Numbered from the stretch's first letter, positions 53,920-63,757 are shown. The stretch is 64,000 nt of DNA from Acidobacteriaceae bacterium (GCA_903642225.1 CAHJWI010000019.1:1-64000), one strand, 5' to 3'. Made by a program: numbers and translations. Notes: a model not told the origin generated them from the sequence alone.

Positions 53920-54581
53920 GAGTGACAGGTTTGGGGGCACACTTGAGTTCACATCGATCGTTCAAGGGCATGGTTGCGGGGCCGCTTGTGGCTGTGCTGC
54001 GTGTAAGCCATGGACCACGCAAGGCGCTACGTAGAATTGTGGCGTTCAGCCGGCTCAAGGCTGCCCTTTCAGTACCGCTGCCGACCACGGTCGTTGTGGA
54101 AGGTCACTGTATGGTGGACGGCACCGGCCGCATCCATCTCGGCGAGGACTGCCTGCTGTACCCGGAACTGCATCTGGAAACGCGGGGTGAAGCGAGCATC
54201 CAGATGGGGGAGGGCTGCGTGCTTTCGCGGGGTGTTCACCTTGTGGCGATGGCGGGTATTTCGATTGGGGACGGCTCCATGATTGGGGAATACAGCAGCC
54301 TGCGCGATGCAAACCATCGCCGCAGCGCAGGCATACCGTTGCGCGATGCCGGCCACGTTTCCTGTCCCATTACACTGGGGCGTCAGGTGTGGATCGGGCG
54401 CGGTGTGACTGTGCTGGGCGGCGTCACGATTGGCGACTTCGCCACGGTAGGCGCAAACGCAGTGGTGACGCGGGACGTTTCGGCTCATGCCATCGTGGCG
54501 GGAGTGCCCGCAAAGCCGATTCTGCGATCATCAATGCGGGCAACTGCCGACATTGATTTAGACTCAGAAGTGGAGTGCTGA
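53913..54581 (+). CDS. left-handed beta-helix acyltransferase (WcaF/LacA-like)
   Basis: About 222 residues with hexapeptide-repeat signs (IHLGEDCLLYPE, ISIGDGSMIGEY, ITLGRQVWIGRGVTVLGGVTIGDFATVGANAVV) ending AHAIVAGVPAKPI, the usual acetyltransferase C-terminus. It probably O-acetylates a sugar of the polymer. The start is uncertain: GTG 53913 is used, but TTG 53931 has the better RBS (AGGAG, 8 nt away). It overlaps the GT2 stop. Confidence 0.85.
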   Translation: MVGVTGLGAHLSSHRSFKGMVAGPLVAVLRVSHGPRKALRRIVAFSRLKAALSVPLPTTVVVEGHCMVDGTGRIHLGEDCLLYPELHLETRGEASIQMGEGCVLSRGVHLVAMAGISIGDGSMIGEYSSLRDANHRRSAGIPLRDAGHVSCPITLGRQVWIGRGVTVLGGVTIGDFATVGANAVVTRDVSAHAIVAGVPAKPILRSSMRATADIDLDSEVEC

Positions 54582-54724
54582 ACATGGCAAGGGTATCGCG
54601 TTGACCAGAAGAACTTAAGTGTTAGTGAGCGCGAACAATAGTTCTTTGTCGTGTTACCTGCAGCGACGCATCCTGTGTTCAACTCGTTGAGAATCCTAGA
54701 TTGAGGTTCGGTTTTCTTCCCACC

Positions 54725-55282
54725 ATGGTTCCCATTAAGCGATACAGAATCCGTGCTTCTGCCATCCTGGGTGCGGCCCTGCTCTTTCTGAGTCTGGCTG
54801 CCGTAAGCGTGAGTGCGTATGAACCGTGTCGCCAGGTGATTACGGAGGCAGTTACCAAGACGGAGTGGCCACACTACACCGCGGCTACAGTTGCACGCTG
54901 GCAGAAGTGGGGCAAAGACCACCCCAACTATCAAGCGCCCAAGCGCCAGCCGAAAGTGACCACGCGAGAGGTGCAGCACATGATGAACTTTGCGTGTGCT
55001 CTTCCCGAGCTTGAACCGAATCCGAATGAGGGTTTTCTCGAGGACAGTCCTTACGAACCGCTGGCCTACAACATCGATGCGCCACGGCCGTACATGGTGG
55101 AAGATTTCCCTCTACCGGTCAGTACGGTCGCCCTGCTTAATGTGCCCGTCGGTGCAGCCCCGGAGCTGCCTAGTGAGGCACCCGAGCCACAGGCCTGGAT
55201 TCTAGCCATGACTGGCATGCTGTTTGTTGGCTTTTGCTTTTGGCGACGTGGGTCTGGCGTACCGGCTGAGATTGCCTGTTAA
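54725..55282 (+). CDS. PEP-CTERM protein (putative exosortase substrate)
   Basis: About 185 residues with an N-terminal signal/anchor (IRASAILGAALLFLSLAAVSVSA), a mature domain that starts YEPCRQVITEAVTKTEW, and a C-terminal PEP (residues 153-155), a hydrophobic helix (WILAMTGMLFVGFCFW) and RR, the exosortase sorting signal. The tail after the arginines is unusually long (10 residues). It lies inside the locus that also encodes the exosortase and EpsI. It is probably cleaved and linked to the cell surface. ATG 54725 is chosen; TTG 54701 is another option. Confidence 0.8.
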   Translation: MVPIKRYRIRASAILGAALLFLSLAAVSVSAYEPCRQVITEAVTKTEWPHYTAATVARWQKWGKDHPNYQAPKRQPKVTTREVQHMMNFACALPELEPNPNEGFLEDSPYEPLAYNIDAPRPYMVEDFPLPVSTVALLNVPVGAAPELPSEAPEPQAWILAMTGMLFVGFCFWRRGSGVPAEIAC

Positions 55283-55983
55283 GCGGGTAGCTTCACTGAC
55301 CGCAGTCGGTACAAAACGTACCTGGGAATGAAGACAATCCAATGCACGCAGACAGCGATTGCATGAATAATTGTTTCTGCAGCCGGACCAAAGCTCCGAA
55401 GCAGCAGAGTCGCTGAGGCTTCCTCAGCGTACGACACAGCCTGCGATGCATGGTTACGGCCCGGCGTTTCGGCAGCGTGCAATCTCCACTGAAATGGTGT
55501 GTTCGCCATCAGCACAGCAATCCTCGGCAGGTGGTCGGCGCTGCTGATGAGCTCTGCCCGTGTCCAGCCACGACCTTTAAGCATCGGTGTCACATCCCGG
55601 ATATTCTCGATCGTGGTGGTGGAGTGCTCCTCCCTCAGAACGGCGCTGGACGGTACACCCAGCGCGACGGCGTAGCGCGCCATGACTTGCGATTCGACAT
55701 ACTGATTAGCCGCCGCACCGCCCGCGAACAGCAGATAACGCGCCCGGCCCCGCCGGTATTCCGCAACTCCCTCCTCCACACGCCAGCGCTGCATGGGAGT
55801 CAGACCGCCGGACATATCAGCCGGCGTACCAAAGACAATCAGTACGTCTGCGGGACCGGTGCCGAGACTGCCGGCGCCTACGGTGCGAAAGGCGTAGCAG
55901 GCTGCCGCACCCAGAACGACAGTGCTCGTGGCAAGCGCGGCAACCGTGTATTTGCTGTTCCATCGAGGCAGAGGTCGGGTCAT
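55279..55983 (-). CDS. YdcF/DUF218 family membrane protein
   Basis: About 234 residues starting MTRPLPRWNSKYTVAALATSTVVLGAAACYA, i.e. one N-terminal membrane anchor. The DUF218 core is present: DVLIVFGTPADM, VEEGVAEYRRGRARYLLFAGG, AVALGVPSSAVLREEHSTTTIEN and SSADHLPRIAVL. YdcF/ElyC proteins act in envelope polysaccharide or peptidoglycan metabolism. It is divergent from the glycosyltransferase at 56103 and convergent with the PEP-CTERM gene. Confidence 0.82.
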   Translation of the reverse strand: MTRPLPRWNSKYTVAALATSTVVLGAAACYAFRTVGAGSLGTGPADVLIVFGTPADMSGGLTPMQRWRVEEGVAEYRRGRARYLLFAGGAAANQYVESQVMARYAVALGVPSSAVLREEHSTTTIENIRDVTPMLKGRGWTRAELISSADHLPRIAVLMANTPFQWRLHAAETPGRNHASQAVSYAEEASATLLLRSFGPAAETIIHAIAVCVHWIVFIPRYVLYRLRSVKLPA

Positions 55984-56102
55984 GGCGATGTTCCGCCATC
56001 TTACTAACACGCTGGTGCGGCAGACCTGTTCGGGGCACTTCACGCTTCCGCGGTACAGATCTGCCAAAGGCTGAGCGGATGCAGCCGGTAAGCTAAACGT
56101 AC

Positions 56103-57218
56103 ATGGTGCACAACGGTATTGCCGACTGGTTATTTCTTGCCTGCCTGGCCGTGGTGTTCTATGCCTATGCGGGGTATTGGCTGCTGCTGCGGGTCTTTGC
56201 ACGGCGGCGGCCCGTGCAGACCGGTGTCATGGAACCTGCGGTGTCCATCGTCATGGCGGCACGGAATGAAGCGCCGCGGCTGGACGCAAAGCTTCGCAAT
56301 CTTGCGGAACTGGACTACCCCGTGAAGCTGCTGCAGATCATCGTTGTCTCGGACGGATCGACGGACGACACCGCTTCCGTGTTGTCCGCGTTCCCTGACG
56401 TGGAAGCGATGCTGCTGCCCACAGGACGGGGAAAGGCACTGGCGCTGAATGAGGGTGTTCGGCAAGCAACGGGAGAGTTGCTGTTGATGCTGGACGTACG
56501 GCAGACCCTGGAGCCGGATGCCCTGCGGAGGCTGGTGCCGGCGTTTGCGGATCCTGCTGTGGGTGCCGTCAGTGGAGAGCTGCTGCTGGAGGATACCGAT
56601 GGCAGCGTTGGTGGAGAGGCGCTTGGCGTGTACTGGAAGATTGAAAAGGCTGTACGTCGCATGGAAAGTGAGAGTGGGTCGGTCGTTGGAGTGACCGGTG
56701 CGATCTACCTGATGCGACGTGATTTGTACCAGGCTTTGCCGGCAGGTCTACTGCTGGACGACGTGCTGGTGCCGATGCAGGTGGCGCGGCAGGGATACCG
56801 TGTGCTGTTTCAGCCGGCGGCCATCGCGCGGGATCGTGTGTTTGCGGAGCCCGGCAAGGAGTTCCGGCGCAAGGTTCGCACGCTTACCGGCAATCTGCAG
56901 ATTGTGCAGCAGGCGCCCTGGCTTTTGCGTCGGCAGAATCCGTTGCTGTTTCGATTTGTCAGCCACAAATTGCTGCGGTTGCTGGTGCCCTTTTTGTTGC
57001 TGGTGATGTTGGCTGCCTCTGCGCTGTCAACAAGCATTGCGATGCGTGTGATGCTGGTGCTGCAACTGGTATTCTTCGGCTTGGCACTGGTCGGCACACT
57101 GGCACCGCAAAGCCGCCGGTGGCGAGCGGTCGCGATTCCGGCGACCTTTACGATGTTGAACGTTGCCGCAGCCGCTGCTTTTTACAAATTTCTAGCGCGC
57201 AAAAAAGTTTGGGACTGA
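56103..57218 (+). CDS. membrane glycosyltransferase family 2
   Basis: 371 residues. An N-terminal helix (WLFLACLAVVFYAYAGYWLLL) is followed by the GT2 domain: VSIVMAARNEAPRLDAKL, VVSDGSTDDT, a L-D-V variant of the metal motif (LLMLDVRQTL) and the LLLDDVLVPMQVARQGYRV segment. C-terminal helices (LLRLLVPFLLLVMLAASALS and further) suggest a processive synthase-like enzyme at the membrane. It probably extends or initiates the exopolysaccharide. The metal motif deviates from D-x-D, so activity should be tested. Confidence 0.85.
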   Translation: MVHNGIADWLFLACLAVVFYAYAGYWLLLRVFARRRPVQTGVMEPAVSIVMAARNEAPRLDAKLRNLAELDYPVKLLQIIVVSDGSTDDTASVLSAFPDVEAMLLPTGRGKALALNEGVRQATGELLLMLDVRQTLEPDALRRLVPAFADPAVGAVSGELLLEDTDGSVGGEALGVYWKIEKAVRRMESESGSVVGVTGAIYLMRRDLYQALPAGLLLDDVLVPMQVARQGYRVLFQPAAIARDRVFAEPGKEFRRKVRTLTGNLQIVQQAPWLLRRQNPLLFRFVSHKLLRLLVPFLLLVMLAASALSTSIAMRVMLVLQLVFFGLALVGTLAPQSRRWRAVAIPATFTMLNVAAAAAFYKFLARKKVWD

Positions 57219-57261
57219 CGAAACCAGGTGCAATGGGGATGAGTGCAGCGATGGCGGGCAA

Positions 57262-58620
57262 ATGGGAACCGGCTTAGGTCATTACATTCCGTTGGTGGCC
57301 TATCTGGGTTTCTGGGTCATGTGCGTTGTGTCGTTGACGGGGCGACCGCTGTATGGGCTGTATTACGTCATGCCGTTTTTGCCGTATCGCACCATGCGCA
57401 TGCATTTTACGGACTATCCGCTAAATGCGCAGTCACTCACAATTCTGCTGGTTTGCGTGCTTGTAGGTGCATTAATCAAAGGTAAGCGGCTGCCACCGTC
57501 GCGCATGTACATTACGTGGGTCGCGTTCGCTATCTACATGTACCTTTCCATGTGGGTGGGCACCGCGCTTGGCAATGCCCCCGCTCCGCTGTGGCTTTCG
57601 GACTATAACTTTGTGCTGTGGAAGGACTACATGGTGCTGCCTTTGCTGCTGGTTGCGGCGGGGCTGGTCATTGAAACAAGACAGCACATCCGAACCGTGA
57701 TCCTGATCACGGCCATCTCGTTGTTCCTGGTCGACCGCAGTGCCCTACTTGAAAGCCTGTCGCACAGTTGGGTGGTGTTTGACGAGAACAAGCGGACCAG
57801 CGGGCCAATTGCCTTCGGACCCAACCAGCTGGCCGCGTACCTGGCCCAGTTCGGCGTGTTTTTCTGGGGTTGCGCAGCCACGCTCAAGCGGTTCAGGGTG
57901 AAGGTTGTTTTGTATGGTCTAACAGGGTTGACGATGGTCACCACCCTGTACACCTTCTCCCGCGCGGCATACGTTGCGGTGCTGGCTTCCGTTGCTGTGC
58001 TGGCCCTGTTGAAGAGCCGCAGGTTGCTGGTGCTGCTGGTCGTCTTCCTGTTTATGTGGAAGGCCATCGTGCCCGGCGCGGTCAGTGAACGTGTGGAGAT
58101 GACGCACGACTCGAATGGTCAGTTGGAGATGTCCGCTCAGGAGCGGGTAGACCTGTGGACGCAGTCAAAAGACCTCTTCCTCAATAGTCCCATCGTCGGC
58201 ATTGGCTTCGGCGCCTTTATGTATGGGGAGCACACTGCAAACCTGAAAGACACCCATAACTATTTCGTGAAGGTAGCTGTGGAGATGGGGTTGATTGGCC
58301 TGGTGTTTTTCACCATCCTGGTGGTGCAGATGGTGAGTGCCGGCTACCGCGTGTTCCGCAAGGGCAAGGCCAAGGACCCGTTGATGGAAGCTCTGGGGCT
58401 CGGCTTCGTGCTGGCCATGGTGTCGTGCCTGGTTGCAAATGCGTTCGGCGACCGATGGACGTATATCGAGATCAACGGCTTGCTGTGGGTGTTGATGGGC
58501 GGCGTATTGCGCGCCGATTCCCTGCTCACCGACCCCGCCAGCCGCAAGAGGTCCATCCGTTCTGCCACCGGCCCTCCGGCACTCGCGGCTCCGCCTGGAC
58601 TTGCCGTCAGTGCGCGATAA
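57262..58620 (+). CDS. O-antigen ligase/polymerase family protein (Wzy/WaaL-like)
   Basis: 452 residues with about ten membrane helices. The characteristic large periplasmic loop holds NSPIVGIGFGAFMYGEHTA and the His-bearing DTHNYFVKVAVEMGLIGLV, a signature of the O-antigen ligase family (Wzy_C). It polymerises or transfers the repeat units. ATG 57262 is used. The last 50 residues are cytoplasmic and low-complexity. The stop lies within the next gene. Confidence 0.88.
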   Translation: MGTGLGHYIPLVAYLGFWVMCVVSLTGRPLYGLYYVMPFLPYRTMRMHFTDYPLNAQSLTILLVCVLVGALIKGKRLPPSRMYITWVAFAIYMYLSMWVGTALGNAPAPLWLSDYNFVLWKDYMVLPLLLVAAGLVIETRQHIRTVILITAISLFLVDRSALLESLSHSWVVFDENKRTSGPIAFGPNQLAAYLAQFGVFFWGCAATLKRFRVKVVLYGLTGLTMVTTLYTFSRAAYVAVLASVAVLALLKSRRLLVLLVVFLFMWKAIVPGAVSERVEMTHDSNGQLEMSAQERVDLWTQSKDLFLNSPIVGIGFGAFMYGEHTANLKDTHNYFVKVAVEMGLIGLVFFTILVVQMVSAGYRVFRKGKAKDPLMEALGLGFVLAMVSCLVANAFGDRWTYIEINGLLWVLMGGVLRADSLLTDPASRKRSIRSATGPPALAAPPGLAVSAR

Positions 58621-59794
58621 GGTCGCAGTCAGCTTTGACGCAGCTCCCGTCACGTTGCTGTCTGACGCGAAGTTCGGCAACCTTCAGCACACTTCCGGCC
58701 AGCACATCACGCTGTTGATTGACCAGTTTCCACAGGTGCTGGGCGGAGGTGAGCGTGCAGTGCTGCGGCTGGCACGGTTGATGCAGGGCGCAGGATACCG
58801 CGTCTCGATCGTCACCTTTCAGGTGCTGTGCGACCCCGTTCTGCTGCACGCGGCAGAGTGTCCCGTGTACCTGCTGCCTATGGAGAACGTGTTTTCCATC
58901 GACGCGGCGAAGTGTGCTTGGCAGTTCGGTGTATTTCTGCGTCGGCAGAAGGTCAGCATCGTTATGACCTTTTTTGAAAGCAGCAACCTGTTCGGCGGCA
59001 TCGCGACCAAACTGTTGTCTCGCGCACGACTTATCTGGAACCGGCGGGACATGGGCATTCTGCGCGACGGCAAGCACAGGGCCGCCTACCGTTGGCTGCC
59101 GTGGCTGCCGGACTATGTCATCGCCGTCTCCGACGAAGTGCGGCGGCATGCTGTTGAGGTCGACAGGATTCCTGAGAGCCGGGTCGGCGTCGTTTACAAC
59201 GCAATGGAAGGAGTCGCGGACCCAACGCCGCACGTGTGGCCGGAGATGCCGGTGGTGATTGCGGTGGGCAACCTGCGCCCGGTCAAAGGGCAGGACACGC
59301 TGGTGGAGGCGGCAGCCATCGTTCTGCGCACCCATAGCCAGGTCCGTTTTTACTTTGTGGGTGAGGCGCTGGACCACGCCTTCTTTGGCGAACTACGGCG
59401 GCGGGTGGAGCAGTTGGGAATAACGGACCGCGTGCTTTTCTTTGGCGGCGTTCCGGATGCTGCTCCGCTCCTTCGTGAGGCCACAATCTTCGTGCTGCCC
59501 TCGCGCTCTGAAGGTTTCAGCAACGCCATTGTGGAGGCAATGGCGGCAGGTCTGCCGGTGATCGCCACCAGGGTCGGCGGCAATGCGGAAGCCGTGGCCG
59601 ACGGGGAGACTGGGCTGCTGGTACGCGCGGAAGATCCGGCTGCGCTCGCGGTCGCGATCACACTGCTCCTGGATGATCCAGAACGCGTTCATGCAATGGG
59701 TAAAGAGGGCAGGAGCAGAGCCGGCCGGCTGTTTACCGAGGCAGCGTTGCTTCACCGGCTTCGGAAGATTTTTGCGCTGGTCTCATCGCGCTAG
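58601..59794 (+). CDS. glycosyltransferase family 4
   Basis: 397 residues. ITLLIDQFPQVLGGGERAVLRLARLMQ is the N-terminal GT-B loop, and NLRPVKGQDTLVEAA, FYFVGEAL, FFGGVPDAAPLLREATIFVLPSRSEGFSNAIVEAMAAGLP and VGGNAEAV form the GT4 C-lobe with the E-x7-E motif. The TTG start overlaps the previous gene by 20 bp; GTG 58610 is an alternative. Last gene of the forward part of the locus. Confidence 0.88.
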   Translation: MPSVRDKVAVSFDAAPVTLLSDAKFGNLQHTSGQHITLLIDQFPQVLGGGERAVLRLARLMQGAGYRVSIVTFQVLCDPVLLHAAECPVYLLPMENVFSIDAAKCAWQFGVFLRRQKVSIVMTFFESSNLFGGIATKLLSRARLIWNRRDMGILRDGKHRAAYRWLPWLPDYVIAVSDEVRRHAVEVDRIPESRVGVVYNAMEGVADPTPHVWPEMPVVIAVGNLRPVKGQDTLVEAAAIVLRTHSQVRFYFVGEALDHAFFGELRRRVEQLGITDRVLFFGGVPDAAPLLREATIFVLPSRSEGFSNAIVEAMAAGLPVIATRVGGNAEAVADGETGLLVRAEDPAALAVAITLLLDDPERVHAMGKEGRSRAGRLFTEAALLHRLRKIFALVSSR

Positions 59795-59896
59795 TGCCGG
59801 AGTTGCAGGTAAGCAGTGCGACGCATCAATCGAGCACTCTTACCGGGATCCAGGGCCGAGCCCACCATGTTGGCAGCTCAGCCCGGCCGGGAGTGT

Positions 59897-62185
59897 CTAC
59901 CCGAGTTGTGCCAATGCTGTTGCAGCGTTCTTACCACCCCTGCTGTCCGGTGCCAGGGTGACCGCCTGGGTAAGGTGCTGGCGCGCACTGACCTTGTCGC
60001 CGAGCTTGGCATAGGTGGCGCCCAGGTGGTACTGGATGCTGGCGTTATCCGGCTCCTGCTTGGCTGCGTCTTCCAGCAGGTCGCGAGCGAGCGAATAGGT
60101 CGACTTGTGGTAGTAGACCCAAGCCAGGGTGTCCGCCGTGTTTGGTGAGTTTGGCAGGCCCTTTCGGGCCGTCTGCGCGTAGCTCAGAGCGAGGTCCGCG
60201 TTGCCGCCAGACTCCACAAGGAGGAATGCCAGATTATTGCTGGCTGCTGGGTCTTGCGGGTGCAACTGCAGCGCCTGTTTGTAGAAGTCCATCGCCTTGG
60301 CGACATCACCCTTCGACTCCTCCAGAGTTCCGAGCAGAAGCGCGGCCTTAGCATCGCCTGGGTGGCTCTTGAACCAGTTTTGCCACAGGGTCACCGCCTG
60401 GTCCGTTCCGCCCATGGCAACCAGGGCCTGAGAGTAGAGCTGCAACGCGCTCTCGTTGTTGGGATTGAGTTGCATCGCCTTTTCCGACGCATCCTTGGCT
60501 GCCGGATAGTTTCGAACTGACATCTGGAGCATGGCATCGAGGGAATACAGCTGGCCGTTGTTGGGAATACGCTGCAACGCTGTTCCTACGCGATCCAGTG
60601 CGGCCTTGGGGTCCTTGGCTGCAAGGTCAAGCCGAGTCAGCGATGTGATGGCTTCGACAGAGTTGGGATCCTGCCGGAGCGCGTTGTTGTACATGGTGCG
60701 TGCTTCGGCAGACTGCCCTTGCGCCTGCGCAATCTGTCCTGACAACAGCATGGCACGCGTGTCGTTTGGATTCATTTTGCGCGCCGTGTCTACATCGGCC
60801 TGTGCGTGCGCCCATTCCTTACTGTTGGCAGCCGCAGTTGCGCGCCACATGTAAGCGTCCGGAAAGTTGGGGTGGAGGTTGATGGTGTCGTTGGCCACCT
60901 GAGCAAGCATGCTGCTGTCGCCGTGTGTGGTAGCGATCAGTGCCAGCCCCGTCTGTGCATCGAGGTTGCCGGGGTCGATGCGGACGACGGAACGATACGC
61001 AGTCTCTGCGGCATTGGCATCGTTTTTCATCAGCGCGGTGCGTCCCAGCATTAACTGCAGGGGCAGGCTCTCTGGCGCGCTGTGGACACCCTTTTGCAGC
61101 AACGTAAATGCATCGTCGACCTTGTTCTGCTTCAGCAAGAGAAAGGCATTGAGCACTTCTACCTGGGGATTCTTGCTGTCGGTTTTCGAAACATCGGTCA
61201 GCAGAGACTGTACGCCGGCAAGATCTCCCGCCTGCAACAGCACCTGAGCGTCGGCGATCTTGATGGCTGTGCTTTTGGGATGAGCCTGCAACAGCGAAGC
61301 GTAAGCCGCCTTTGCCTCTGGAACCTTCTTCTGTGTGAGATAGAAGTCCTTCAGTAAAGACACGGCGGCCTCGTTGTTCGGCATATCGTTCGCCGCTGCC
61401 TGCAGGGTCTGGATCGCGGCTGCCTCGTTCTTGTCCTTCAGGTACAAGCCGACCAGTGCAGTCCGCAGTTGCAGGGACTCCGGTGAAATCGCAATGGCGT
61501 CCTGCAGTTGTTTGACGGCACCCTGGCGATCGCCTGCATGCTCCAGCACCTGCGCCATCGCCACCCGCGCACCGGCGTTTTTCGGGTCGAGCGAAATAGC
61601 CCTCTGCAGTTCAGCTTGCGCATTTCCCAACGATGGGTCACTCGCCTGAAGCACCGCCAGCATGGTATGAAACGAGGAATTGTTCGGGTCCAATTCCAGT
61701 GCATGCTTTACGTCGTTTAGGGCTGCGGCAGTATCCTTGTGCGACACTTCCACCTGCGCACGCAAAGCATAAGCGTCTGCACTGTTTGGATCCAGCGCGA
61801 GAACAGCTTTTGCCTGGTCGAGCGCGCGGTCCGGAGCGCCGCCGGCAATCAGCATGCGGCCAAGATCGATGCGAGCTTTCTTGTTGGCTGGATCGAGGTC
61901 CACCGTGCGCATCAGCTCCTGGTAGGCGCTGATGGGAACGCCCATGTGCAAGTACACCTCTGCCAGTTCGTAGTGGGCCTTGCTGAAGTTTTTATCGATT
62001 TTGATGGCGTTTGAAAACTGAATACCTGCTTCGCGGTACTTGCCATCTTTCATATAGCGCTCGCCGCTCTCAAGGTATTTCTGTTTTTGAACGTTTGGAT
62101 CCTTTTTGCAACCAGAAAGGCAGAGCACCAGGCTGCATGTTAGGACCGCAGCGCTAAAAGAGCCGTTCATAAGACGCGATGTCAT
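59897..62185 (-). CDS. TPR-repeat lipoprotein of the exosortase/EPS system (PrsT-like)
   Basis: About 762 residues with a lipoprotein signal (SLVLCLSGC, Cys26). The rest is a superhelix of about 18-20 TPR-like repeats with A-x-x-x-L-x-L-DP-N spacing (for example KAVLALDPNSADAY, RAISLDPKNAGAR). Such proteins accompany exosortase/PEP-CTERM polysaccharide loci and are thought to act as a periplasmic scaffold for export. It is the third gene of the exosortase-EpsI-TPR series. No catalytic motif is visible. Confidence 0.88.
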   Translation of the reverse strand: MTSRLMNGSFSAAVLTCSLVLCLSGCKKDPNVQKQKYLESGERYMKDGKYREAGIQFSNAIKIDKNFSKAHYELAEVYLHMGVPISAYQELMRTVDLDPANKKARIDLGRMLIAGGAPDRALDQAKAVLALDPNSADAYALRAQVEVSHKDTAAALNDVKHALELDPNNSSFHTMLAVLQASDPSLGNAQAELQRAISLDPKNAGARVAMAQVLEHAGDRQGAVKQLQDAIAISPESLQLRTALVGLYLKDKNEAAAIQTLQAAANDMPNNEAAVSLLKDFYLTQKKVPEAKAAYASLLQAHPKSTAIKIADAQVLLQAGDLAGVQSLLTDVSKTDSKNPQVEVLNAFLLLKQNKVDDAFTLLQKGVHSAPESLPLQLMLGRTALMKNDANAAETAYRSVVRIDPGNLDAQTGLALIATTHGDSSMLAQVANDTINLHPNFPDAYMWRATAAANSKEWAHAQADVDTARKMNPNDTRAMLLSGQIAQAQGQSAEARTMYNNALRQDPNSVEAITSLTRLDLAAKDPKAALDRVGTALQRIPNNGQLYSLDAMLQMSVRNYPAAKDASEKAMQLNPNNESALQLYSQALVAMGGTDQAVTLWQNWFKSHPGDAKAALLLGTLEESKGDVAKAMDFYKQALQLHPQDPAASNNLAFLLVESGGNADLALSYAQTARKGLPNSPNTADTLAWVYYHKSTYSLARDLLEDAAKQEPDNASIQYHLGATYAKLGDKVSARQHLTQAVTLAPDSRGGKNAATALAQLG

Positions 62186-62219
62186 CGTGAGTTCCTGAGC
62201 GTACCGCATGAGTACGTTT

Positions 62220-62864
62220 CTAGTTTGGAATGTAGGCGGGAAGCAAGGGAATAAGATGCTGCGTAAAGTGAACAGCACGGTCGTGAGCCGCGGTTGCCGG
62301 TTCACCCTGGACCACCGGCGTAATTACCCGGATGAGCGCTGCGTCGGTTCGACCGTACAGGATGGAATCCTTAAGCATCTGGAATTTGGCAGCGTAGTCG
62401 TTTGCCACGTTTTTGCCATGGCTACGATACCAGTAGAGAACTTCCTGACTGACGACGCCGTTGGAGATAAGGTATTCCCCTACCTGGTACTGCTTATCGC
62501 CGGGGATGATTTCCGTGGTTCCGGAAGACTCAAAGCTCCAACCGCCGCCGGGCAGGCAGTTTTGCGGCGAGTGAATGGACTGGCCTGAACGCTGTGTCGG
62601 AAAGTAGCCAATAAAGAGCCCCACCGATGGGACGCCCTTGCTGTTGTTGCGCTGATAGACGCGATTCACGAAGCTACCCTTGCCCAGAATATCCAGCGTT
62701 TCCTGAGGGATGGGGATGTCTTGCCCGCTCCAGTCGGCCAGGTGTGCCGGCAGCTGCGCCAGCGGAGTGCTGGGCGGTACATGATCGGTATCACCCCGCA
62801 GCCGAACCAGGGCAGTCGACGCAGCCAGAAGAAGAGCGACTGTCCAGATCTGCGCGTACTTCAT
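62220..62864 (-). CDS. EpsI family protein (exosortase-associated)
   Basis: About 214 residues with one N-terminal membrane helix (IWTVALLLAASTALVRL) and the EpsI core SIHSPQNCLPGGGWSFES (Cys about residue 103). The region LADWSGQDIPIPQETLDILGKGSFVNRVYQ is also typical of the EpsI (DUF3485) family, encoded next to exosortases. The start overlaps the exosortase stop by 4 bp, as in fused or coupled exosortase-EpsI pairs. Function unknown, probably in polymer modification. Confidence 0.9.
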   Translation of the reverse strand: MKYAQIWTVALLLAASTALVRLRGDTDHVPPSTPLAQLPAHLADWSGQDIPIPQETLDILGKGSFVNRVYQRNNSKGVPSVGLFIGYFPTQRSGQSIHSPQNCLPGGGWSFESSGTTEIIPGDKQYQVGEYLISNGVVSQEVLYWYRSHGKNVANDYAAKFQMLKDSILYGRTDAALIRVITPVVQGEPATAAHDRAVHFTQHLIPLLPAYIPN

Positions 62865-63757
62865 GCGTGGGTAGCAGGAGGCCTGCGGCCCAGGCTCCGC
62901 GTGGCCAGATGGACGAGGTAAAGACAGGAAAGGGAAACCAGAAACATGAGCCAACCGGAGAATTCATGAAAGAAGCCGAGCGCCTTGTCAGGGTCCCAAT
63001 ATTGCACGCACAAACCCGTGCCAAAGATGCGCAGGGCGTTGGCAGCCACCGCGATCGGCAGGCTGCACAGCGCCAACAGGATGCGGCGAACTGTACTGCG
63101 CTCGAAAAGGTAACCGAAGATCACAGCGACCGTAAACAGACTCATCATCGACCGAATGCCGCTGCACGCTTCCGCAACCTCCAGCTGCATCGCCGGCAGG
63201 CTGATCACGTTGCCTTCTCGCAACACAGGAACCCCCGCAAGCGGCAGCATGCCGGATGCCACGCGCGAGGCAAGCAGTTGAAGGGGAAAGGTCAGCTGAT
63301 TGAACAGCACCGAGGGCAGAGGGATGGCAAGCAGCAGAACGCCGATGGGAAAAGCTACGGCTCGCAGCATGCGCGTACCGGCCACGCTCCAGACGATGCC
63401 GGCTGCCAGCAACAGGAAGGAAAGTCGAGTCAGGAACAGGTCCGCACCGAACTTGCCGGTGAGCAGCATGAGCAAGGCCACTACCACAAGCGGGATGCCG
63501 GTCCACGCTGGGGTTACTGGAATTTTGGCGATGGATGTGCGGCGTTCCCATAACAGGAAACCGCTGAAAAGGGGGAGGATGAAACCGTGAGAAAAGTCCG
63601 GCAGGTCGTACCAGTCGTACACCAGCTTGGCACCTACCCCGGCGTAGAGCAGAACGACGCTGAGCAGCAGCAGCGCCATTGGCACGGCAAGGGTAAGGGG
63701 CAACGCCCTAGGCCTAATGGCGTTTGCAGACCGGTTTAGTACCGCAGCTTCACGCAT
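62861..63757 (-). CDS. exosortase
   Basis: 298 residues with about eight membrane helices. The transpeptidase triad is visible: Cys198 in EVAEACSGIRSMM, Arg243 in ANALRIF and His264 in FFHEFSGWLMF. It is predicted to cleave the PEP-CTERM signal of substrates such as the protein at 54725 and join them to a surface acceptor. It may be the acidobacterial XrtJ type, but subtype cannot be told by eye. It overlaps EpsI by 4 bp. The 243 bp beyond its start hold no gene that I can support. Confidence 0.92.
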   Translation of the reverse strand: MREAAVLNRSANAIRPRALPLTLAVPMALLLLSVVLLYAGVGAKLVYDWYDLPDFSHGFILPLFSGFLLWERRTSIAKIPVTPAWTGIPLVVVALLMLLTGKFGADLFLTRLSFLLLAAGIVWSVAGTRMLRAVAFPIGVLLLAIPLPSVLFNQLTFPLQLLASRVASGMLPLAGVPVLREGNVISLPAMQLEVAEACSGIRSMMSLFTVAVIFGYLFERSTVRRILLALCSLPIAVAANALRIFGTGLCVQYWDPDKALGFFHEFSGWLMFLVSLSCLYLVHLATRSLGRRPPATHA

